Below, in pieces: positions 6,767 to 13,654 of a DNA stretch of 13,849 bases (positions are counted from its first letter, which is position 1; each line of letters opens with the position of its first letter). This DNA is from an uncultured Eubacteriales bacterium (GTDB taxonomy: Bacteria; Bacillota; Clostridia; Oscillospirales; Butyricicoccaceae): the NCBI GenBank assembly GCA_949740695.1, contig CATJIY010000112.1:1-13849 (forward strand), given 5' to 3'. The translations under genes and the position numbers were made by a program. Below the pieces are notes generated by a model. It saw only the letters and a list, made by a program, of their open reading frames with translations. It was not told the origin of the DNA and searched no databases.

Positions 6767-6793
6767 CGCTTTGTACCTTCCTTTCTGAGTTCC

Positions 6794-6943
6794 TTACTTG
6801 GTTTCCCGGTGTAAGGTGTGCTTTTTGCAGAAAGGACAATACTTGTTCAGCTCCAAACGGTCGGGGGTATTCTTTTTGTTTTTGGCTGTGTTGTAGTTTC
6901 TCTGCTTGCATTCCGTACACGCTAATGTGACCTTAACGCGCAT
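6794..6943 (-). CDS. rpmG: 50S ribosomal protein L33, zinc-binding form
   Basis: Hand translation from ATG 6943 gives 49 residues beginning MRVKVTLACTEC and ending HRETK, the size and sequence style of bacterial L33. Two CxxC pairs (C9/C12 and C36/C39) make this the zinc-ribbon (C+) form rather than the zinc-independent paralogue. AGGAGGTG lies 7 nt before the ATG. It is the first gene of the rpmG-secE-nusG-rplK-rplA operon, 27 nt before secE. No tRNA-Trp lies next to it, unlike many Firmicutes, and tuf is not upstream. Confidence 0.97.
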   Translation of the reverse strand: MRVKVTLACTECKQRNYNTAKNKKNTPDRLELNKYCPFCKKHTLHRETK

Positions 6944-7035
6944 TGTTCGGCACCTCCTTTAAATTTGGCTGCCTGACGGCGAAACCAGTTTGCCTCCCTG
7001 AACAGCATAAAAAAAAGACCTGAACAGGTACTTGT

Positions 7036-7064
7036 AGCATAGCACATTCCAACCCTTCCGTCAA
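7036..7064 (-). promoter_or_regulatory. Strong sigma-A-type promoter of the rpmG-rplA operon
   Basis: TTGACG (7059-7064) and TATGCT (7036-7041) on the minus strand are 17 nt apart, with TGC before the -10 (extended -10). The start should be near 7029, about 85 nt before the rpmG ATG. Its core ATGTGCTATG is shared exactly with the transketolase operon promoter. Confidence 0.85.
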
Positions 7065-7116
7065 GCATTATTTGCAGGTTTTTCCGTAAATAATGGAAGT
7101 TTTTTGAAAAATCATC

Positions 7117-7145
7117 TTTTTCTCTAGGGGAAAAGGTGGTATAGT
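7117..7145 (+). promoter_or_regulatory. Extended -10 promoter for the NAD(P)HX dehydratase gene
   Basis: TGG followed by TATAGT (7140-7145) gives an extended -10; the -35 region (7117-7122, T-rich) is poor. Transcription would start near 7152 and run through the duplicated ribosome binding site. It diverges from the ribosomal operon promoter about 75 bp away. Confidence 0.6.
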
Positions 7146-7156
7146 AGTAAAACATT

Positions 7157-7188
7157 GTGGAAAGGGATAAGCGTGGAAAGGGATAAGC
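7157..7188 (+). repeat. Perfect 16-bp tandem duplication containing the ribosome binding site
   Basis: GTGGAAAGGGATAAGC occurs twice in direct succession (7157-7172 and 7173-7188), ending 3 nt before the ATG at 7192. Each copy holds an AAAGGG Shine-Dalgarno-like core; the second is about 9 nt from the ATG and the first about 25 nt, so only the second is placed to work. The GTG triplets in the repeats are out of frame with the gene. Confidence 0.95.
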
Positions 7189-7191
7189 GTT

Positions 7192-8082
7192 ATGACAGAA
7201 GAGATCACTTTAGAATTGGTGAAATCCTTTTTGCCTCCCCGGCAGGAAACCGCGGGCAAATGGTCTTTTGGCCGGGCCATGCTGGTGTGCGGCAGCGCCG
7301 GTATGCCGGGAGCGGCGCTGTTAGCCGCCGAAGGGGTGTTGCGCAGCGGTCCGGGGCTGGTGCAACTGTGCGCGGTGGAGCCGGTGTTGCAAGCGGCGAA
7401 GATTCGACTGCCGGAGTGTTTGCTGCTGTCTTTGCCTATGGAGGCCGGGGGTCATATTGCAAAAGCCGCTCTGCCGCTGCTGTTGCCTCAGCGGGAGAAA
7501 GCGCAAAGCCTGCTTTTCGGATGCGGCGCGGGCATATGGGAGGAAGGATGGTCTTTGCTGGCCGGTCTGACAAAAGGCTTTTCCGGTCCGGTGGTGGCAG
7601 ATGCGGATGGGCTGAATCTGCTTGCCGCCGATCTTTCGCCGTTGGAGCAGGGCAGTTGGGTTCTTACTCCGCACTGGCGGGAATTTTGCCGGTTGGCGGG
7701 CTGTTCGTTTGGCCGTCTTGAACCCGGCGCTGCCGGCGTGGCGGCAGCCTTTGCCGCCCGGCATCAAATCGTCCTGGTGTTGAAAGGGGCCGAGACCTTG
7801 GTTACCGACGGACGGCGGACGCTTTCTCTTTCGGCCCCTAACAGCGGCATGGCAAAAGGGGGCAGCGGCGATTTGCTGGCGGGAATACTCTGCGGCCTGC
7901 TGGCGCAGTCGCCGCAGAGGCCCTTGGAGATGGCTGCGCTGTCGGTGTGGCTCCACAGTCAAGCAGGTCTGTTGGCCCGGCGGGATCTGGGTCCTTACGC
8001 TATGTTGTCCAGGGATATCTTGGCAAGACTTCCTCAGGCGTTTCGACAGCTGGAGGGAAGGGCTGGGAGCGCGGCTCGATAA
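7192..8082 (+). CDS. nnrD: ADP-dependent NAD(P)H-hydrate dehydratase
   Basis: A 296-residue protein of the ribokinase-like YjeF C-terminal family. It repairs hydrated NADH and NADPH (NADHX, NADPHX) by ADP-dependent dehydration in the cytoplasm. Seen in order: the N-terminal glycine motif CGSAGMPGAALLAAEGVLRSG (33-53), DADGLNLLA near 137-145, TPHWREF near 158, VLKGAETLVTDG near 196-207, and NSGMAKGGSGDLLAG ending at 231. The catalytic-motif Asp is D227; the motif reads GSGD where most relatives have GTGD. The NnrE epimerase domain that is fused in E. coli is absent here, so the epimerase must be encoded elsewhere or be missing. ATG 7192 follows a duplicated ribosome binding site. The next gene has its own promoter, so this is probably monocistronic. 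It diverges from the ribosomal operon. Confidence 0.92.
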   Translation: MTEEITLELVKSFLPPRQETAGKWSFGRAMLVCGSAGMPGAALLAAEGVLRSGPGLVQLCAVEPVLQAAKIRLPECLLLSLPMEAGGHIAKAALPLLLPQREKAQSLLFGCGAGIWEEGWSLLAGLTKGFSGPVVADADGLNLLAADLSPLEQGSWVLTPHWREFCRLAGCSFGRLEPGAAGVAAAFAARHQIVLVLKGAETLVTDGRRTLSLSAPNSGMAKGGSGDLLAGILCGLLAQSPQRPLEMAALSVWLHSQAGLLARRDLGPYAMLSRDILARLPQAFRQLEGRAGSAAR

Positions 8083-8164
8083 TCCAGGGAATCCTTCCGC
8101 TCGTCTTGCGGCTGGCGGTGGGCAGGCATTTGCAAAAGTGTTGGGGAGAACCGGCGAGAAGCCC

Positions 8165-8193
8165 TTGACTTTTTTTCTTTCCCTCTGTAAAAT
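8165..8193 (+). promoter_or_regulatory. Promoter of the radical SAM gene
   Basis: TTGACT (8165-8170) and TAAAAT (8188-8193) are 17 nt apart. The start near 8200 leaves a leader of about 75 nt before the ATG at 8276. A 7-bp inverted repeat flanks the -10 box, and the leader has a short GC-rich hairpin at 8230-8244 (CCGGCC-TGG-GGCCGG). Confidence 0.8.
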
Positions 8194-8212
8194 AAACAAG
8201 TGTGCCAGAGGG
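8181..8212 (+). promoter_or_regulatory. Inverted repeat flanking the -10 box, possible operator
   Basis: CCCTCTG (8181-8187) and CAGAGGG (8206-8212) are exact reverse complements separated by 18 bp that contain the whole -10 hexamer. A dimeric repressor bound here would block the promoter. The arms are short, so chance is possible. Confidence 0.4.
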
Positions 8213-8275
8213 CATAAAAACAGAGAGAACCGGCCTGGGGCCGGGCTCCAGGGAAAGGGTAGGGTGTCCAAAACC

Positions 8276-9154
8276 ATGAGCAATCCGTATAAAACCAGAG
8301 CGGGCGGAGCCACCGTCACGATTTTCGTGCCTTATGACTGCGGCAACAACTGCCCGTTTTGTATCAATAAAAAGGAATACGCGGATCCCACTGGCTTTAG
8401 TGTGGAAAAGATTTGCGAGAGCATCGCTTTGATGGACGACATAACGCCGGAATGTGATTTTGTGTTTACCGGCGGGGAGCCTTTTGCCAATCTGACCGAT
8501 TTACAGGTGATGTTGGACGCTATCCCGCCCAGTCATAAAATTTATATCAATACCACCCTTCCATTGTTGCACGGGGTTACCCGGAGAGATATCTTGGCGT
8601 TTGCCGAAAAAAATCGGGAAAAAATTACCTGTATCAATGTTTCCCGCCATCTGGTGCGGTATGTTCAGGAATCAGACGATCAGATGATGGCCGATATGGC
8701 TGTGCCAGTGCGGGTCAACTGTGTGCTATTTCAGGATTATCCCAAAGAAAAGCTGCCCGATTATCTGGAGCGTATCCGCAGGCTGGGCCGCCCGGTTCAG
8801 TTTCGGTACGACTACACCGACACTACCCCGGAAAATCTTTATGACCGGGAGCATGACCCGATCTATCAGGATCTTTGCCGGCTGGCCAGGTATACCGGCC
8901 TGGACGGCTGCCGGATGCGATGCGGGTTTCATTTTGATTATCATGGCATGGAATTGACTTATCACAAAACGTTGCCTTACAGCACCATTGTAGAAACCGG
9001 CCCGGATGGAATCACTTATGATGTGCTGTACGACATTTTGATTAAGCAAACCGGCGAATTGCACTCCGATTGGACTGGCGTCAAGCTGGATGTAGAAGCT
9101 TATCGCAAGGCGGTTTTTGAACCTTATGATCTCCGGTGGCTGGAGTGGGTATAA
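8276..9154 (+). CDS. Radical SAM protein of unassigned function
   Basis: A 292-residue protein with the radical SAM cluster motif CxxxCxxC in YDCGNNCPFCINK (about residues 21-33), a GGEP motif in VFTGGEPFANL (about 63-73), and a TIM-barrel-like rest. It should bind one 4Fe-4S cluster and cleave S-adenosylmethionine to start radical chemistry. The C-terminal part has a second Cys pair, CRMRC near 206-210, and ends LRWLEWV; I see no clear SPASM or Twitch cluster set. The substrate is unknown, and no precursor peptide or partner enzyme is adjacent. The start is ATG 8276; a GTG at 8264 is in frame and equally possible, as neither has an ideal ribosome binding site. The frame extends further upstream to 8138, but that would include the promoter and is rejected. 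It ends before a bidirectional terminator. Confidence 0.85.
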   Translation: MSNPYKTRAGGATVTIFVPYDCGNNCPFCINKKEYADPTGFSVEKICESIALMDDITPECDFVFTGGEPFANLTDLQVMLDAIPPSHKIYINTTLPLLHGVTRRDILAFAEKNREKITCINVSRHLVRYVQESDDQMMADMAVPVRVNCVLFQDYPKEKLPDYLERIRRLGRPVQFRYDYTDTTPENLYDREHDPIYQDLCRLARYTGLDGCRMRCGFHFDYHGMELTYHKTLPYSTIVETGPDGITYDVLYDILIKQTGELHSDWTGVKLDVEAYRKAVFEPYDLRWLEWV

Positions 9155-9241
9155 AAGTCGCAAGGTAGGACCTATGCCTCGTAAAAACTGGAGAAAACCC
9201 GTGCGAATATTTGGAAAAACATTTTCTTTTAGAAATCAAAT

Positions 9242-9275
9242 AAAAGAAGAAGCCCATATGGGGCTTCTTCTTTTT
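9242..9275. terminator. Bidirectional intrinsic terminator between convergent genes
   Basis: AAAAGAAGAAGCCC (9242-9255) pairs with GGGCTTCTTCTTTT (9261-9274) around a 5-nt loop. T runs follow on both strands. It lies between the radical SAM stop (9154) and the surface protein stop (9278), and serves both. The rest of the 123-bp gap shows nothing notable. Confidence 0.92.
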
Positions 9276-9277
9276 GC

Positions 9278-12181
9278 TTAATACATCCGGTAAAGCAGCG
9301 CCGCGAATTCCGCACGGGTGATAGAGCCATTGGGATTCACCGCGCCGGTGTCGCTGCCGGTGATAATCCCCAGGGAGGACAACAGGTCAATATGGTCCCT
9401 GGCCCAGTCGGGAATCTGTCCAGCGTCGGTAAAGGTGCAGGCGTTATACCGGTAGCCTCGGGAGAGGGTGCGGCCCAGAACGGTCATAATTTGAGAGCGG
9501 GTACAGCTGGATTGAGGATAAAGCACGCTGCGGCTCTGGCTGTCCAAACTGCCCTGCATAATCCCTAGGGCATACATGGCTTTGACATGGGGCAACGCCC
9601 AATCTGAGATGTTATCCGCGTCAATATAAGGCAGCGCGATGTTTTCATATTGAGCGGCGTCCACCCCCAAGTAACGGGAGAGCATGGTGGCGGCCATCTC
9701 GTTGCTCACCTTAGTTTCCGGATTGAATTTGGTATCCTGAGAGAAAATACCTTTTTGCAGGAGGTATTCCACTGGAACAGCGGCCCAGTGGTCCTTCATA
9801 TCTTTAAACGAACAGGTCAACGTGCCGGTATCCCTGCTGGTCCGAGCCAGATTACCAGCGGCGTCCTTTGCGGTAAGGGTAATCCGGTGGCGGGCGCCGT
9901 CTTTTGGCAGAGCGGCGGTAAGCTGTCCGTTTTGAAAGTTGAAGGCGGCTGCGGCGCCATCTATGGTCAACCGAATATTTTCAGCAGTCAAGGGCTGGTC
10001 TCCGTTATCCGAAATGACGGCGGCAAAGGTTCCTTCCACGCTGGAAACTGTGATTTGCGGGGGCGTTGTATCTGGAGCGGCTGCTCCGTAATGGGACATG
10101 ATCTGGTCCAGCGTTACTTGCCATTGTCCCGCGCCGGCGCAGGAGAAGCCCAGCAGATAAGCGGCTCCCGCCGGAGCGGCTACGCTGATTCCATTCCATC
10201 CGCTGTCTTCCAGGGTAAAAGGTACGGTCTGGACCGAGCCGTCGGAAAGCTGGAACAACAGGTTCCAGTTGCCCGTTCCCCGGGCGCACAAGGTCAGATG
10301 GGTAGCCCCATCCAATGCGGGAGGTTGCGGGAAGAGATATTCGGCGGAGTCTCCTTCCTGACCGGAATAGGTCAGGCCCATGGCGGCCGCGCCATAGCGC
10401 ACCTTGGAAAGATCGGTAATCCGTTGGGCGGAAGCTTGGCCTGAGCCGACAACGCCCCAATCAGCCGCAGACTCAAAGTCCTCCAGAATACCGCCGGCCT
10501 TGCCGGTAACCGTTACTGGAATGGTAACGCTGTAGCTGCCGTAAGCGGCAGTGATCGAGCCGGAGGCGGTAGCCTGGCCGGCAGTGAAGACCCCCTGGCT
10601 GTCAATTTGTCCAATTCCGCCTTCGGTGGAGAATAAAAATTGGGCGTCGTCACAATAGATCTCTCGCAGGCTGTCAAAGGCCTGAACATCTAGGTCTACC
10701 GTTTGCTCCCGATCCAGAGCCAAGGCGGTAACCGTCCGGCCCTCCCGGGTGAGGCGCAGGGTGTCCATCCGGTCGGTGACTGTAATCTGGGCGTCCTGGC
10801 AGTTGTCGTCTCGGGTGGTCACCAGACAGTCCATGGCCTGGTCGGGGGCGTAAAAGATCCCGTCTACCACTTCTCCATCGGTGGCGGTCAGCCGGGAGGA
10901 ATCCTCCAAAAAGCCTAAGTAGTTTTCGTTATAAGAAATTGCATGTACCGGCACCGAACCGCCGGCCAGGACGGTGGCCGAACGAGGATAGACCACCGTG
11001 CCGTAACTACGGCCCTGATCGCTGCCAGTGGCGGCAAACATCAGATAGGTGGCGCAGGCGCGAGGTTTGCCGTCTGAAGGAGAGGACAGCACTGCCGGAT
11101 CATAGCCCGGATAGGAGGCGGCAAGAATAGAGCTGCCTCCGCCGTCCAGGTTGACCACGTCCCGGCATCCTTGATCCAGCATCAGCTGGGCGGCTTCCGG
11201 CAGAGTCAGACCTACCCCCAGGCTGGCCTGGCGGCCGTCGCTTTCCACAACTACCACCGAACCGTCTGCCCGAACCCCAAGCAAAGTACGGGGTTCCCGG
11301 GATGTGCCGGTGGCGTCGGTAGTGATTTGCCCGTTTCGAACCAGCATATTTCCACCGCCAGTGGACCATTCTACATCGTGCCAAGCCGGGTCCTGCGTGG
11401 AAGCCATGATGGTCACCCGCTCGCCGGGGGTCAGCCGTTCCAAAGAATAATTCGGGGTGTTTTGCGTAGTGAGGCTGAGCACCAGCTGGCCTTCCCCAAT
11501 AGGGGTATTGGACCGCTGGGAAACCGACACCACGTAAGCCTCCAGCGGCTGACCCAGCCGCAGTTGGTCATAACCGTTGGTTTGAAGGACCACTTCGGTG
11601 CCAGCGGCAGTGGTGCGGGTAGTTTTGTCAAAATCCTGAGTATAAAGATAAATACCCGCAGAAGTGCGCACGTTGTTCAGGGCGTAAATGGGCCAGGTCA
11701 GACCGCTTTGGTTGGTGAGAGAGATGGAAAGTTTGGGCGCGCCGATAATGGCCGAGCCATCTGAAAAAAAGCCTACAGCGTTCCAAGCGCCGTCAGAGGT
11801 AACCAGCCGCCTGTTTTGAATGGTCATTCCGGTGGGAACCCCTGAGCCGGTAAAGAAAAAGTCGCTGTTTACCGCAGCCAGTACATGCCAGCCCTGGCTT
11901 TTGGCATAAGCCAGCATTTGCTGGATATCCTGGCGTCCGTAAACCGCGTTTCCGTAGAAAACTAGCGGCTGCACTGCGCCGCCGGGGGTATAATCCAGGG
12001 TGAATTGCTGGCGGCGGACGCCGTTGTTAATGCTGTTCAGCTGGGTAAGGGTTAAGCCGTCTCCCAGATCGGTGGAGACAGTATAAGCCAACGGATCGGT
12101 GGCGATGGCAGACGCTGTTAGGGAGAAGGCCAGCGCCAGGGCCAAAATAAGGGCCGCCGCTGGGCGGAAGCGATGGTTCAT
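9278..12181 (-). CDS. Secreted phosphodiester glycosidase-family protein with three SLH domains
   Basis: A 967-residue surface protein. Residues 1-27 are a signal peptide (basic start, Ala/Leu-rich core, ASAIA cut region). About 75-390 is a phosphodiester glycosidase (NAGPA-like, DUF2233-type) domain: AAVNSDFFF near 103-111, TGGGNMLV near 274, PRTLLGVRADGSVVVV, and VVNLDGGGSS near 342-351. This family removes sugars from phosphodiester links; the substrate here is unknown. About 395-565 look like Ig-type domains, 565-705 a jelly-roll, carbohydrate-binding-like region (starting LEDFESAADWG), and 710-790 another Ig-like domain. Three SLH repeats at about 791-840, 850-905 and 917-967 should anchor it to secondary cell wall polymer. 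ATG 12181 has AAAGGAG 7 nt upstream; a TTG at 12199 overlaps that site and is rejected. It is divergent from another SLH-type gene, suggesting a shared cell-envelope theme. Confidence 0.9.
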   Translation of the reverse strand: MNHRFRPAAALILALALAFSLTASAIATDPLAYTVSTDLGDGLTLTQLNSINNGVRRQQFTLDYTPGGAVQPLVFYGNAVYGRQDIQQMLAYAKSQGWHVLAAVNSDFFFTGSGVPTGMTIQNRRLVTSDGAWNAVGFFSDGSAIIGAPKLSISLTNQSGLTWPIYALNNVRTSAGIYLYTQDFDKTTRTTAAGTEVVLQTNGYDQLRLGQPLEAYVVSVSQRSNTPIGEGQLVLSLTTQNTPNYSLERLTPGERVTIMASTQDPAWHDVEWSTGGGNMLVRNGQITTDATGTSREPRTLLGVRADGSVVVVESDGRQASLGVGLTLPEAAQLMLDQGCRDVVNLDGGGSSILAASYPGYDPAVLSSPSDGKPRACATYLMFAATGSDQGRSYGTVVYPRSATVLAGGSVPVHAISYNENYLGFLEDSSRLTATDGEVVDGIFYAPDQAMDCLVTTRDDNCQDAQITVTDRMDTLRLTREGRTVTALALDREQTVDLDVQAFDSLREIYCDDAQFLFSTEGGIGQIDSQGVFTAGQATASGSITAAYGSYSVTIPVTVTGKAGGILEDFESAADWGVVGSGQASAQRITDLSKVRYGAAAMGLTYSGQEGDSAEYLFPQPPALDGATHLTLCARGTGNWNLLFQLSDGSVQTVPFTLEDSGWNGISVAAPAGAAYLLGFSCAGAGQWQVTLDQIMSHYGAAAPDTTPPQITVSSVEGTFAAVISDNGDQPLTAENIRLTIDGAAAAFNFQNGQLTAALPKDGARHRITLTAKDAAGNLARTSRDTGTLTCSFKDMKDHWAAVPVEYLLQKGIFSQDTKFNPETKVSNEMAATMLSRYLGVDAAQYENIALPYIDADNISDWALPHVKAMYALGIMQGSLDSQSRSVLYPQSSCTRSQIMTVLGRTLSRGYRYNACTFTDAGQIPDWARDHIDLLSSLGIITGSDTGAVNPNGSITRAEFAALLYRMY

Positions 12182-12225
12182 TAAGAGACTCCTTTCCAAT
12201 GGGGGAGCGCTGCGGCGCGCCCGAG

Positions 12226-12264
12226 GGACAATTTACGATTATTTCATTATACTCCAAATTGTCC
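12226..12264 (-). promoter_or_regulatory. Promoter and flanking 9-bp inverted repeat before the glycosidase gene
   Basis: On the minus strand a perfect TATAAT (12246-12251) stands about 65 bp before the ATG at 12181; the -35 region near 12269-12274 (TTTTCC) is weak. GGACAATTT (12226-12234) and its exact complement (12256-12264) flank the -10 with 30 bp between arm starts, close to three helical turns. This layout suits a dimeric regulator covering the promoter core, but an RNA role is excluded only if the start site lies inside the repeat. Confidence 0.5.
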
Positions 12265-12345
12265 TTGGGGAAAAGAGGCGAAATCTGAATTCTTCTTAAA
12301 GTTTTTGCCGGAAAAGGAAAGGGCAGGTCTTTTTGGGACTGCTGG

Positions 12346-12374
12346 TTGCGCCAAGGCAGAGGATATGATATACT
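12346..12374 (+). promoter_or_regulatory. Promoter of the SLH-like surface protein gene
   Basis: TTGCGC (12346-12351) and TATACT (12369-12374) are 17 nt apart, with TGA before the -10 (extended -10). Transcription would begin near 12381, about 35 nt before the ATG. It diverges from the glycosidase promoter about 95 bp away. Confidence 0.75.
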
Positions 12375-12415
12375 ACAAATATTCTACAAACCGCAAGGCT
12401 TTTCGGGAGGTGCCC

Positions 12416-13582
12416 ATGAATTATCAACGCCCTTTGTCCGCGCTGCTGGCGCTGGCTGTCCTTTTTGCCGGGTCTACCGCGTTGGCGGCTGGCTCGGCCG
12501 CCGACCCGCTGGTATCCCGCTCTTATTTGGATACGATATTCCACCAGCCCTTGGAGGTTTATATCCAGACGGCGGTGAACACCCTGCACACCTCGTTTCA
12601 GGCCAAGCAGGATGGGATAGAAGCCGCGGTGGACGGTTATATTCGCCGCCAGGTGGCCGTCCGCTATGCTGAGGAGTTGGGAACTTTGGTGGAGCAGCGG
12701 GTGGCGCAACGCCTGGCCCAAAAGCCCTTGGAACTTACCGGAGGTATGGAGCAGCGCTCGTTGAAGAAGGGGGATGTGATCTCCGGTCCCGCCGGAGCTA
12801 GCGTATTGTTTCTTTCTGGAACGGGAAAGATTGCTGGGCCGGCTGGTTCGGAGGTCCTTAACGTCACCGCTGGGGCTGTTCGTACTCCCGGCTTGGATAT
12901 CCGCACCGGGATTCTTTATATGATGTTGGCTGACGACGGCAGCGGCGTGGAGGTCACCTCGGATACCGCCCGGGTGCTGGTGAAGGATGGAGCTAGAGCG
13001 GGTTATGAGGTTCAGTATGCCAACTATGCTGAGGCGCTCAATCTTTTGGGGTTGTTCCAAGGCACTGCCAGCGGTTACGAGCTGGAACGCATCCCTACCC
13101 GGCAGGAGGCGCTGATCATGCTGATTCGGCTTCAAGGACGGGAAGCCGACGCCCTGGCCTATACGGGAGCCATTCCTTTTACCGATTTAACCGATTGGCC
13201 CGAAGGACAAAAGTATATTTCTTTTGGCTACCAGGCGGGTTATACCACAGGTACCGGCGGAAACCGGTTTTCTCCGCTGGACGCCGCCCCGTTGGAACAG
13301 TATTTGACCTTTGTGCTTCGCAGCCTGGGCTATCAGGATGGAACCGATTTTGTCTGGAATACCACCAGCCGGGAGCTGGCCGTTCAACTGGGGGTGCTTT
13401 CTCAGGCGGAACTGACCGCCATTCAGCGGGAAGGTTTCCGCCGGGATCATGTGGCGCTGATCTCTTACCGGGCGCTCTCCTGTATTTTACGGGATGGGGA
13501 CGGAACGCTGGCCCAGCGGTTGGTATCCGCCGGAGTAGTCACGCAGAATCAGCTGGACCAGGCGGCCGCGCGGATTTCTTAA
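12416..13582 (+). CDS. Secreted protein with degenerate S-layer homology-like C-terminal region
   Basis: A 388-residue protein with a signal peptide (1-25, ending ALAAG). Residues about 35-105 are predicted helical and rich in charged residues and Gln (FHQPLEVYIQTAVNTL through EQRVAQRLAQKP), possibly a coiled coil. About 110-205 form a beta-rich segment beginning LKKGDVISGPAGASVLFLSG and repeating Gly-Pro-Ala turns. From about 205 the pattern is SLH-like: EALNLLGLFQGT, RIPTRQEALIMLIRL, IPFTDLTDWPEGQKYISFGYQAGYTTG, and FSPLDAAPLEQYLTFVLRSLGY, so a cell-wall-anchored or S-layer-associated role is likely but not certain. ATG 12416 has GGGAGG 5 nt upstream; the frame is open back to 12305 but that would cross the promoter. 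I recognise no enzyme motif. Confidence 0.85.
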   Translation: MNYQRPLSALLALAVLFAGSTALAAGSAADPLVSRSYLDTIFHQPLEVYIQTAVNTLHTSFQAKQDGIEAAVDGYIRRQVAVRYAEELGTLVEQRVAQRLAQKPLELTGGMEQRSLKKGDVISGPAGASVLFLSGTGKIAGPAGSEVLNVTAGAVRTPGLDIRTGILYMMLADDGSGVEVTSDTARVLVKDGARAGYEVQYANYAEALNLLGLFQGTASGYELERIPTRQEALIMLIRLQGREADALAYTGAIPFTDLTDWPEGQKYISFGYQAGYTTGTGGNRFSPLDAAPLEQYLTFVLRSLGYQDGTDFVWNTTSRELAVQLGVLSQAELTAIQREGFRRDHVALISYRALSCILRDGDGTLAQRLVSAGVVTQNQLDQAAARIS

Positions 13583-13654
13583 AGCGGCGGCGCACACTTT
13601 GTTTCTGGGTGAATAGTATGGGGTGAGAAATCTATTAAGGAGGGAATCACTTCC

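Noticed and set aside
7009..7029. Small hairpin ACCU-GUUC-AGGU followed by eight U on the minus strand, near the rpmG transcription start
   Set aside because: The stem is only 4 bp and begins at the transcript start, too weak and too early for an intrinsic attenuator.
7321..8319. Minus-strand frame of 332 codons
   Set aside because: Antisense to nnrD; composition is Arg/Gln/Pro-rich as expected for a shadow frame in GC-rich DNA.
12296..13135. Minus-strand frame of 279 codons
   Set aside because: Antisense to the SLH-like surface protein, which has a signal peptide, promoter and ribosome binding site.
13583..13654. Sporulation sigma factor promoter before the Cys/Asn-rich gene
   Set aside because: A TGAATA-like box is present but the matching -10 would overlap the ribosome binding site; no acceptable pair found.
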